From: Pseudomonas fluorescens
GTDB taxonomy: Bacteria; Pseudomonadota; Gammaproteobacteria; Pseudomonadales; Pseudomonadaceae
DNA: 64,000 nucleotides
Direction of reading: 5' to 3'
Assembly: GCF_001648775.1 (NCBI RefSeq)
Contig: NZ_LVEJ01000019.1
Location: 1-64,000, forward strand
The position numbers and the translations under genes were made by a program. How positions within the stretch are numbered: position 1 is the stretch's first letter; each line of letters begins with the position of its first letter. Positions 10,022 through 16,403 of the stretch are shown here, piece by piece. Below the pieces are notes generated by a model that saw only the letters and a list, made by a program, of their open reading frames with translations, had not been told where the DNA came from and made no database searches.

Positions 10022-11185
10022 ATGACCGTGTTGAAGATGTCCGACCTCGATCTGCAAGGTAAGCGCGTATTGATCCGCGAAGACCTCAACGTCCCAGTCA
10101 AGGACGGTGTTGTCACCAGCGATGCGCGTATCCTGGCTTCGCTGCCGACCATCAAGCTGGCCCTGGAAAAAGGCGCGGCCGTGATGGTTTGCTCGCACCT
10201 TGGCCGTCCGACCGAAGGCGAGTTCTCTGCCGAGAACAGCCTCAAGCCTGTCGCTGACTACCTGAGCAAGGCGCTGGGCCGTGAAGTGCCGCTGGTCGCT
10301 GATTACCTGGGCGGCGTTGACGTCAAGGCCGGCGACATCGTGCTGTTCGAAAACGTGCGCTTCAACAAAGGCGAGAAAAAGAACGCTGACGAACTGGCCC
10401 AGCAATACGCCGCCCTGTGCGACGTGTTCGTGATGGACGCTTTCGGCACCGCTCACCGCGCCGAAGGTTCGACCCACGGCGTGGCCAAGTTCGCCAAAGT
10501 CGCCGCTGCTGGCCCGTTGCTGGCTGCTGAACTGGATGCACTGGGCAAGGCTTTGGGCGCACCGGCACAACCAATGGCGGCCATTGTTGCCGGCTCCAAG
10601 GTCTCGACCAAACTCGACGTACTGAACAGCCTGAGCCAGATCTGCGATCAACTGATCGTCGGCGGCGGCATCGCCAACACTTTCCTCGCGGCAGCCGGTC
10701 ACCCGGTTGGCAAGTCGCTGTACGAACCAGACCTGCTCGACACCGCGCGCGCCATCGCTGCCAAAGTCAGCGTGCCGCTGCCGGTCGACGTAGTAGTCGC
10801 CAAAGAATTCGCCGAAAGCGCTGAAGCCACCGTCAAGCTGATCGCTGACGTTGCTGCTGACGACATGATTCTGGACATCGGCCCGCAAACCGCAGCCAAC
10901 TTCGCTGAACTGCTGAAATCGTCGAAAACCATTCTGTGGAACGGTCCGGTCGGCGTGTTCGAGTTCGATCAGTTCGGTAACGGCACCAAAGTGCTGGCTC
11001 AGGCCATCGCTGAAAGCTCGGCGTTCTCCATCGCTGGCGGTGGCGACACTCTGGCTGCGATCGATAAATATGGCGTGGCTGAGCAAATCTCCTACATTTC
11101 CACCGGTGGTGGCGCGTTCCTCGAATTCGTCGAAGGCAAAGTGCTGCCAGCCGTTGAAGTCCTGGAAAGCCGGGCCAAGGCCTGA
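10022..11185 (+). CDS. pgk: Phosphoglycerate kinase
   Basis: Pgk interconverts 1,3-bisphosphoglycerate plus ADP with 3-phosphoglycerate plus ATP. The 387-residue length is typical. Family features are the N-terminal substrate-binding stretch VLIREDLNVPVKDG, the HLGRPTEGE motif, GSKVSTKLDVL, and the C-terminal GGGDTLAA nucleotide loop. I start at ATG 10022, preceded by AGGAAG; an in-frame codon at 10013 would add three residues without a better ribosome site. The gene follows epd by 12 bases, making an epd-pgk operon. Confidence 0.97.
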   Translation: MTVLKMSDLDLQGKRVLIREDLNVPVKDGVVTSDARILASLPTIKLALEKGAAVMVCSHLGRPTEGEFSAENSLKPVADYLSKALGREVPLVADYLGGVDVKAGDIVLFENVRFNKGEKKNADELAQQYAALCDVFVMDAFGTAHRAEGSTHGVAKFAKVAAAGPLLAAELDALGKALGAPAQPMAAIVAGSKVSTKLDVLNSLSQICDQLIVGGGIANTFLAAAGHPVGKSLYEPDLLDTARAIAAKVSVPLPVDVVVAKEFAESAEATVKLIADVAADDMILDIGPQTAANFAELLKSSKTILWNGPVGVFEFDQFGNGTKVLAQAIAESSAFSIAGGGDTLAAIDKYGVAEQISYISTGGGAFLEFVEGKVLPAVEVLESRAKA

Positions 11186-11219
11186 GGCCGCCCGTTTGGC
11201 CAGGCAAAGGAGTGTTTAC

Positions 11220-11441
11220 ATGGTCAAGTCGTTAGCGCTGTTGTTGCTGACCGGTACGCTGGCGGCCTGCGGGAGTAACCCGAAGGCCGAAGCCACGCCG
11301 GCGCCGAGCGAGTCGCAGAAGGGCTGTTACCAGGCCGACTGGCAGGCCGAAACCAACCCGGTGCTGAACAAGCGCTCGGGGCCGGACGGCCTGGAGAAAT
11401 ACGAGACGCAAACCCCGGCCAAGGAACATGGTTGTCCTTGA
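11220..11441 (+). CDS. Small lipoprotein of unknown function
   Basis: This is a 73-residue product with a clear type II signal (MVKSLALLLLTGTLAAC; acylated Cys17). The mature part is short, with two further Cys residues (GCYQADW and the C-terminal HGCP) that could form a disulfide. AAAGGAG lies 7 bases before the ATG. It lies 34 bases after pgk and 57 bases before the next small lipoprotein gene, and may be carried on the pgk transcript. I do not recognise a named family; similar small lipoproteins are common next to pgk/fba in pseudomonads. Confidence 0.75.
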   Translation: MVKSLALLLLTGTLAACGSNPKAEATPAPSESQKGCYQADWQAETNPVLNKRSGPDGLEKYETQTPAKEHGCP

Positions 11442-11498
11442 CGGGTCTGACTCTTTAACTCAGGGCTGGCGGCGTGCGCCGTCAGTCGAGGAACACGG

Positions 11499-11831
11499 AT
11501 GAAAGGCTTGATCGCCATTGCGGCGTTGGCATTGTTGGGCGGTTGCGCGCAGTTGAACCTGTTTCAGTCGTCTGCCCCGGCGGATAACTGGACGACCTGG
11601 ACCTGCGACAGCCAGGCCAAAGTGCTGTGGCGTTACGCCGATGCCGGCCAGAAGGAAGTCGACGTTCGACTGGGTGGCGGTGATCAGGTCTATCGCCTGA
11701 AAGAAGAGCCGGGCGCCTCGGGCACGCTGTACAGCGACGGCATGCTGGCGTTTCACGTCAAAGGTGAGGAAGGCCTGGTGTACTGGGTCGCCACCAATGA
11801 CCTGATCGGCCGCGGCTGCAAAGCTGAATAA
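11499..11831 (+). CDS. MliC-family lysozyme-inhibitor-like lipoprotein
   Basis: The 110-residue lipoprotein has lipobox LGGC (Cys16). The mature part begins WTTWTCDSQAKVLWRY, passes VDVRLGGGDQVYRL, and ends GRGCKAE, giving the two-cysteine beta-barrel pattern of the MliC/PliC family. Members block C-type lysozyme from the periplasmic face of the outer membrane. The key loops of true inhibitors (the S/G-rich and YxC segments) are only partly matched, so inhibition is inferred. It lies in the pgk-fba interval with a preceding small lipoprotein gene. Confidence 0.75.
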   Translation: MKGLIAIAALALLGGCAQLNLFQSSAPADNWTTWTCDSQAKVLWRYADAGQKEVDVRLGGGDQVYRLKEEPGASGTLYSDGMLAFHVKGEEGLVYWVATNDLIGRGCKAE

Positions 11832-11869
11832 TTGCAACACCGCAGGCCCAATGTGGAAACAGATCCAAC

Positions 11870-11960
11870 TGTGGGAGCGAGCTTGCTCGCGAAAGCGGTG
11901 GATCAGCTTGCATCAATGTTGACTGTTGAAATGCATTCGCGAGCAAGCTCGCTCCCACAG
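11870..11960. repeat. REPIN (T-type arms)
   Basis: Divergently oriented pair. The first copy is GTGGGAGCGAGCTTGCTCGCGAA, followed by the AGCGGTGGATCAG...TGTTGA spacer and the inverted copy. Both arms carry the GAGCTTGCTC variant. Confidence 0.9.
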
Positions 11961-12102
11961 GAGGTCTGTGTAGCTCTCAGGATTTTGCTTTATCGAATCA
12001 CCAGACCGGGCCTCAACCCCCGATCTGCAATCACTTGAATAGCCGCCGCCGCTCCGGCAGGCTGGCACGATTAACGACCCTCAACCGGGAGAGACACACA
12101 CA

Positions 12103-13167
12103 ATGGCACTTATCAGCATGCGCCAGATGTTGGACCACGCAGCCGAATTCGGCTACGGCGTTCCAGCTTTCAACGTCAACAACCTTGAGCAGATGCGCGC
12201 CATCATGGAAGCCGCTGACAAGACTGACTCCCCGGTGATCGTTCAGGCTTCGGCCGGCGCTCGCAAATACGCCGGCGCGCCTTTCCTGCGTCACCTGATC
12301 CTGGCCGCGATCGAAGAATTCCCGCACATCCCGGTGTGCATGCACCAGGACCACGGCACCAGCCCTGACGTCTGCCAGCGTTCGATTCAACTGGGCTTCA
12401 GCTCGGTGATGATGGACGGCTCGCTGGGCGAAGACGGCAAGACCCCGACCGACTACGACTACAACGTCCGCGTTACCCAACAAACCGTGGCCATGGCGCA
12501 CGCCTGCGGCGTTTCGGTAGAAGGCGAGCTGGGCTGCCTGGGTTCGCTGGAAACCGGCATGGCCGGTGAAGAAGACGGCATCGGCGCCGAAGGCGTTCTG
12601 GATCACAGCCAAATGCTGACCGATCCGGAAGAAGCCGCTGACTTCGTCAAGCGGACCCAGGTTGATGCCCTGGCCATCGCCATCGGCACCAGCCACGGCG
12701 CCTACAAGTTCACCAAGCCACCTACCGGTGACGTGTTGGCGATCGACCGCATCAAGGAAATCCACAAGCGCATCCCGAACACCCACCTGGTGATGCACGG
12801 TTCGTCCTCGGTGCCACAAGAGTGGCTGGCGATCATCAACCAGTACGGCGGCGACATCAAAGAAACCTACGGCGTACCGGTTGAAGAAATCGTCGAAGGC
12901 ATCAAATACGGCGTACGCAAAGTCAACATCGACACCGACCTGCGTCTGGCATCCACTGGTGCGATGCGTCGCCTGATGGCCACCAACCCGAGCGAATTCG
13001 ACCCACGTAAATTCTTCGGCGCCACCGTGACCGCAATGCGTGATGTTTGTATCGCTCGTTATGAGGCGTTCGGTACTGCGGGTAATGCTTCGAAGATCAA
13101 ACCGATCTCGCTGGAAGCGATGTACCAGCGTTATCTGAAGGGTGAGTTGAACGCTAAGGTAAACTAA
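12103..13167 (+). CDS. fba: Fructose-1,6-bisphosphate aldolase, class II
   Basis: Fba splits or forms fructose 1,6-bisphosphate using Zn2+. The 354-residue product carries class II signatures: zinc-ligand region CMHQDHGTSPD, the EGELGCLGSLE stretch, GTSHGAYKF, VMHGSSSVP, and the NIDTDLRLA phosphate-binding segment. GGGAGAG lies about 12 bases upstream of the ATG. In pseudomonads this class II enzyme serves mainly in gluconeogenesis, because the Entner-Doudoroff route dominates sugar breakdown. A strong terminator follows. Confidence 0.98.
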   Translation: MALISMRQMLDHAAEFGYGVPAFNVNNLEQMRAIMEAADKTDSPVIVQASAGARKYAGAPFLRHLILAAIEEFPHIPVCMHQDHGTSPDVCQRSIQLGFSSVMMDGSLGEDGKTPTDYDYNVRVTQQTVAMAHACGVSVEGELGCLGSLETGMAGEEDGIGAEGVLDHSQMLTDPEEAADFVKRTQVDALAIAIGTSHGAYKFTKPPTGDVLAIDRIKEIHKRIPNTHLVMHGSSSVPQEWLAIINQYGGDIKETYGVPVEEIVEGIKYGVRKVNIDTDLRLASTGAMRRLMATNPSEFDPRKFFGATVTAMRDVCIARYEAFGTAGNASKIKPISLEAMYQRYLKGELNAKVN

Positions 13168-13190
13168 GTGTTTGGTCTCAACTGCGTTAT

Positions 13191-13218
13191 AAAAAACCCG
13201 CCATAAGGCGGGTTTTTT
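13191..13218. terminator. Bidirectional terminator after fba
   Basis: AAAAAACCCGCC, loop ATAA, GGCGGGTTTTTT. It is symmetrical, so it serves both fba and the convergent orphan gene that ends just downstream. Confidence 0.92.
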
Positions 13219-13226
13219 ATTCTTTG

Positions 13227-13580
13227 TTATTTCACTTTGTCGGCTTTAAAATTATACGTTTTACCCACATTATCCCCACCTGCGTTAACCGTGACCGTAC
13301 CGTTCAACTTCTCATCGTTGGCGTCGGCCGATTTCAAAGTGATGGTGAGTGTACTGTCACCATGTCCATATTCATCTCCATCTGAGGCTTTTGCTTTTGC
13401 TTGAAGATTAAAGGACCTTGAATTCTTCGCGGTATAGGTACCGGTGACGGTGAAATTAAGTCCGTAATATTGCATTTTGCCATTTTTTAACTGTCCATTT
13501 TGTGGGCTCAGTTCGTCAAATGTAAGTTTTAAGCAATTGCTTTCACCTGGATCAGAGACGGCGCCGTTGTAAGTAACCAT
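13227..13580 (-). CDS. Orphan beta-rich protein, unknown function
   Basis: The 117-residue product has no signal peptide or membrane segment. Alternating polar/hydrophobic stretches (LNFTVTGTYTAKN, FNLQAKAKASDG, STLTITLKSAD, LNGTVTVNAGG) suggest an all-beta sandwich, such as small lectin-like or secreted-effector-like domains, but I recognise no family. The low GC and codon use differ from fba next door and fit a horizontally acquired accessory gene. AGGA lies 10 bases before the ATG. It converges on fba and shares its terminator. Confidence 0.6.
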   Translation of the reverse strand: MVTYNGAVSDPGESNCLKLTFDELSPQNGQLKNGKMQYYGLNFTVTGTYTAKNSRSFNLQAKAKASDGDEYGHGDSTLTITLKSADANDEKLNGTVTVNAGGDNVGKTYNFKADKVK

Positions 13581-13852
13581 TATGTTTGTCCTGTGTTCGC
13601 GATATTTAAGACTCGGGCTAAATGTCAGTCCGAAGTTGATTTTTTCGTATCACGTTGATGAGGTTAGATTGAAGGCTGTTTTTTGTAACCTGATAGAAAT
13701 GACAGTTTTTTATATTAATTCGCGATGCTTTGGTCGAGTATTTCGTAAGTTCGATATATGTGTGGGTGATTTAAATAGGTTTGTTCTACTTGTTTTTATC
13801 AGTTCGAGCGAATTCGATTGCGTAAGTTGTTAAAAAAGGACGGATTTATTTA
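13581..13852. other. AT-rich gap without a recognisable gene
   Basis: It is rich in runs of T and lacks open frames with a ribosome site. It must contain the promoter for the minus-strand orphan gene ending at 13227. The composition resembles the flanking accessory genes. Confidence 0.5.
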
Positions 13853-14005
13853 TCAAGATTCCGTTCCCTTTATTCGCCTGTGTCGTGTCAGTCCCGCTAG
13901 ATCGGCAAGCTGTGCCTGCGTCAGGCCACGACTTACAAGTTTTTCGCGTAATTGAATACCGAGACGGATGATTGAAAGAGGGTATCCATGTTGCGCTACC
14001 GTCAC
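13853..14005 (-). pseudogene. Truncated XRE-type helix-turn-helix regulator remnant
   Basis: Read from a GTG at 14005, the minus strand encodes about 50 residues. They contain a clear XRE/Cro-like DNA-binding segment, RLGIQLREKLVSRG then LTQAQLADLAGLTR, after which the frame ends at 13855 before a complete domain is formed. The usual third-to-fifth helices and any sensor domain are missing. A more obvious ATG frame over the same stretch gives an unstructured, unrelated peptide. I call this a decayed regulator (possibly antitoxin-like), consistent with its AT-rich accessory surroundings. Confidence 0.5.
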
Positions 14006-14052
14006 ATTTTGATGTGTTGCGTATGGGGAACATTTAGTCCATTTGGTTCAAG

Positions 14053-14078
14053 AAACCCGCCATGAGGCGGGTTTTTTT
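14053..14078. terminator. Intrinsic terminator
   Basis: AAACCCGCC, loop ATGA, GGCGGGTTTTTTTG. It has the strongest T run on the plus strand, and would also end the minus-strand DUF6124-like gene nine bases away. Confidence 0.8.
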
Positions 14079-14086
14079 GTGGGCGG

Positions 14087-14449
14087 CTATTTCTTTAGTT
14101 CGACATGATCCAGTGCCTGATTCACCGCCAGTTCACCGAGCATGACCACCTGCGCGATGCCTAGCGCGGTCTTGCGGTGTGAAGTGTCCAGCATGGCGGC
14201 GAAGTTGTTGAGCATTTCGCTGGCTGAACCCAGGGTTTCGCTGGCGTTGGCCAGCAGGGATTCGGTGTTGTACTTCGGGTTGGCGAGGTACATGGGCTCG
14301 GGTTGATGCGTGCTGGCCATGATGAAGGCGGAAGGTTTTAGGTAATGGTCGAGGGCGCGTTCGGCGGCGTCGTGGAGTTTTTTTGAGTCGAGGGATTCGT
14401 AGGGGGATGCGGGATCTGTTTCTGGCGGGTGTGGCGTTGATTTGATCAT
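14087..14449 (-). CDS. DUF6124-like protein
   Basis: The product is 120 residues with no signal peptide. The N-terminus PHPPETDPASPYESLDSKKLHDAAERALDHYL and the helical core TESLLANASETLGSASEMLNNFA...LGIAQVVMLGELAVNQALDH match a small pseudomonad family that I place as DUF6124 from memory. Its function is unknown. GGAG lies 8 bases before the ATG. It is preceded by a roughly 240-base leader able to fold into several hairpins with alternative pairings, suggesting post-transcriptional control. It stands alone between two terminators. Confidence 0.75.
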   Translation of the reverse strand: MIKSTPHPPETDPASPYESLDSKKLHDAAERALDHYLKPSAFIMASTHQPEPMYLANPKYNTESLLANASETLGSASEMLNNFAAMLDTSHRKTALGIAQVVMLGELAVNQALDHVELKK

Positions 14450-14452
14450 GTT

Positions 14453-14690
14453 TCGTCTCCGGTAAATGGAGCCGACACCGGATCGCTACTAAACGAAGAG
14501 GGTGGCAGCTGAACGCAGGTTAGTAGACCGGGGAGACGCGACCGGCGCACCCGAAGGCGCCCTGCGTACAGCTACCATCAAGCGCAGGCGTAGAAATACC
14601 TGACTGAACGGATGCACATACGCTTCGCGTAACCACGGGCTACTAAACCCGATCACTGGAAATCAGTGACGCGAATCAAGTTACCGATGG
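14453..14690 (-). ncRNA. Candidate structured 5' leader RNA of the DUF6124-like gene
   Basis: Read on the minus strand, consecutive hairpins are visible: CCGCC/GGCGG near 14690, TCACTG/CAGTGA near 14655-14670, CGGG/CCCG around 14636-14651, TACGC-GAA-GCGTA near 14620-14632, and a GGCGC/GCGCC TTCG-type hairpin near 14545-14562. Two copies of TTTAGTAG (complement at 14486-14493 and 14640-14647) can each pair with a single CTACTAA (complement at 14520-14526), so two mutually exclusive long-range helices are possible. No match to a named riboswitch is claimed. Confidence 0.5.
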
Positions 14691-14980
14691 CCCGCCAGGC
14701 GCACAAGCCGGCGGATTCTGGCGTACCCGTAGGCAACGACGCAAGGTGTTGTAGGCATCCGGAAGTAACCGCTGGGTGGCTTAAACAACGTTGTTGAATG
14801 CAGACCGTCGGGTCCACAGTGCGTTTGTTATCTTTTGTGTACAGAGTTCTGCAATTCACCGGCCAATTTAGAAGTTGGATAATTCCAAAATCGTATAAAA
14901 AACTGTCAGAAATTACAGGTGTCTTGGGGTTGTTTATAGTTGAAGATAGAGTCTCTTCAATATCGTAAAGGAGTACGGCC

Positions 14981-15241
14981 ATGAGTATCAGCGCAGCAAG
15001 CTTCACATTTGGTGCACGATATAAAGTCATCAGTAATTCTGGCGTAGAGATAGAGGGGGTCGTGGAAGAGAATGATCCAACCTCTCTGTTGATTGGGCTA
15101 GGGGCGGATCCAAAACAAACAGTCCCTTATCAAAAGATTGCTAGTTTTGAGAAGGTTGAAATTGCAATTCAACAAAGAGGCGGAGCAGCGAATGCCAATG
15201 CGATTAAGGCAGCTGTTGCAGCTGGGAAGGGCAAGTATTAG
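14981..15241 (+). CDS. Orphan 86-residue protein
   Basis: The product is MSISAASFTF..., 86 residues. The N-terminal two-thirds look like a small beta-barrel (YKVISNSGVEIEGVVEEND, SLLIGLG, VPYQKIASFEKVEI), reminiscent of SH3/Sm-like folds. The C-terminus is Ala/Asn/Lys rich (AANANAIKAAVAAGKGKY). A strong AAAGGAG lies about 8 bases before the ATG, which supports it as a real gene. GC is lower than in the core genes. I do not recognise a family; a small cytoplasmic or secreted protein are both possible. Confidence 0.65.
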   Translation: MSISAASFTFGARYKVISNSGVEIEGVVEENDPTSLLIGLGADPKQTVPYQKIASFEKVEIAIQQRGGAANANAIKAAVAAGKGKY

Positions 15242-15370
15242 TAAACGTCGACACAATGTTGATCTCAATCGTGATGCAAGTCCTTTACTTGACTCGCAAT
15301 ATATTGGTTGGCGAGTGTGTTAAGTGATTTTATTTTCGCGTTGAGTCATATCTTTTCACTTAGAAAATTA

Positions 15371-15394
15371 ACCCGCCCAACGGCGGGTTTTTTT
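15371..15394. terminator. Intrinsic terminator
   Basis: ACCCGCC, loop CAA(C), GGCGGGT followed by seven T. It ends the orphan gene at 15241 and lies 20 bases from the end of the convergent alginate lyase gene. Confidence 0.85.
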
Positions 15395-15415
15395 GCGTTT
15401 GATTGGTTGATATCA

Positions 15416-16084
15416 CTATTTGTCGTGATCGATGTCGAGTTTGGAGAAGGTCACTTGCCCACCTTCACTCGTGTACCCGGTATTGTCCTGCACATAAACC
15501 CCAGCCTTGAAGTACAACGGCTTGTTCCGCCAGGTCGCGCTGATCTGGCTGTCCCACTGATAACCCGCCGCGCTGATGCCGAGTGCGCCGCCGGGGCTTA
15601 AGTGGATGAGGTAGTTGAATTCGCGATCCAGTTTGATCCCGGTCGCCAGGGTGATGACGCGGCTTTCATCCTCGTCCGGATGCATGCGCACCTTGATCAC
15701 GAGGTTGCCGGTTTCGGTTTTTGTCTTGTACTGATATTCAAGTTTGACCATCGGCTTCTGGCTTTCATAAGCGTGGATCTGGCCGATGACGATCTTGCCG
15801 GAGCTCGGTACTTTGTTCACCGTGACGGTCGCGCGCAGCAAGTTGTCGGCGTCCGGGTAGTACCAGTTGCGCAGGGTGCCGTTGCTGTAGGTTTCGCGCA
15901 GTTCGGTGCGTGGGTAGATGGCGTTTTCGGTTTTTGACCCGGTAACCGGTGACCAGAAGAACAAGGTGCCGGTGTCGGAATGGAAGTACTGATCTTTGAA
16001 GCCGTTCACCAGTTTTGAGGTTTCGACGGTGTATGGCGGGCTGCCAACGGGAACGCTGAGGTTCCAGGTTGCGAGATCGATCAT
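15416..16084 (-). CDS. Polysaccharide lyase family 7 alginate lyase
   Basis: The 222-residue product has the PL7 jelly-roll signatures in order: RTELRE (substrate-binding Arg and Glu), GQIHAY (catalytic QIH His), and YFKAGVYVQ (catalytic Tyr region). PL7 enzymes cleave alginate by beta-elimination. No signal peptide is visible from the chosen ATG at 16084 (GGAAGA upstream); an upstream TTG at 16102 would add only six polar residues. Lack of a signal is known for some pseudomonad PL7 proteins of this size, and export route is unknown. It stands alone, so it may serve biofilm dispersal rather than an alginate utilisation locus. Confidence 0.9.
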   Translation of the reverse strand: MIDLATWNLSVPVGSPPYTVETSKLVNGFKDQYFHSDTGTLFFWSPVTGSKTENAIYPRTELRETYSNGTLRNWYYPDADNLLRATVTVNKVPSSGKIVIGQIHAYESQKPMVKLEYQYKTKTETGNLVIKVRMHPDEDESRVITLATGIKLDREFNYLIHLSPGGALGISAAGYQWDSQISATWRNKPLYFKAGVYVQDNTGYTSEGGQVTFSKLDIDHDK

Positions 16085-16403
16085 GTCGGTTCTTCCACTC
16101 AAGTTTCACTGCACGCACGTGCCAGAAGCTCTAGCCCGCACGTTTTGGGGCGGCCTTTATAAGCGTAGAGGGATTTTTTGTTAATGCCCGTTTGGCAGAT
16201 GATTGACGTCAACATCCTGTCGAAATGCCATCTCTGCCGGTTTCCGGGGGCTTCAGCGGTGACCGTTAGTCGGCAAATTCACGCTTTGGTTAAATGATGG
16301 CCTGATGACAGCTTCTGCTTTCTTGGATCCAGTACTAGAGTGAAGGCTCAGTATGTGTACGGTTTTACCGGAATCGCCCTGAAGTCCCGACAAGAGAAGC
16401 AGC
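16085..16403. other. Divergent promoter region, no gene seen
   Basis: 319 bases separate the alginate lyase gene from the GGDEF-EAL gene, which are divergent. No repeat or terminator is visible. Promoters for both must lie here, but I could not place convincing -35/-10 boxes. Confidence 0.5.

Noticed and set aside
14653..15030. Minus-strand open frame of 125 codons upstream of the leader RNA
   Set aside because: It overlaps the 86-residue orphan gene on the other strand and runs into the structured leader. No ribosome site or family pattern is visible.
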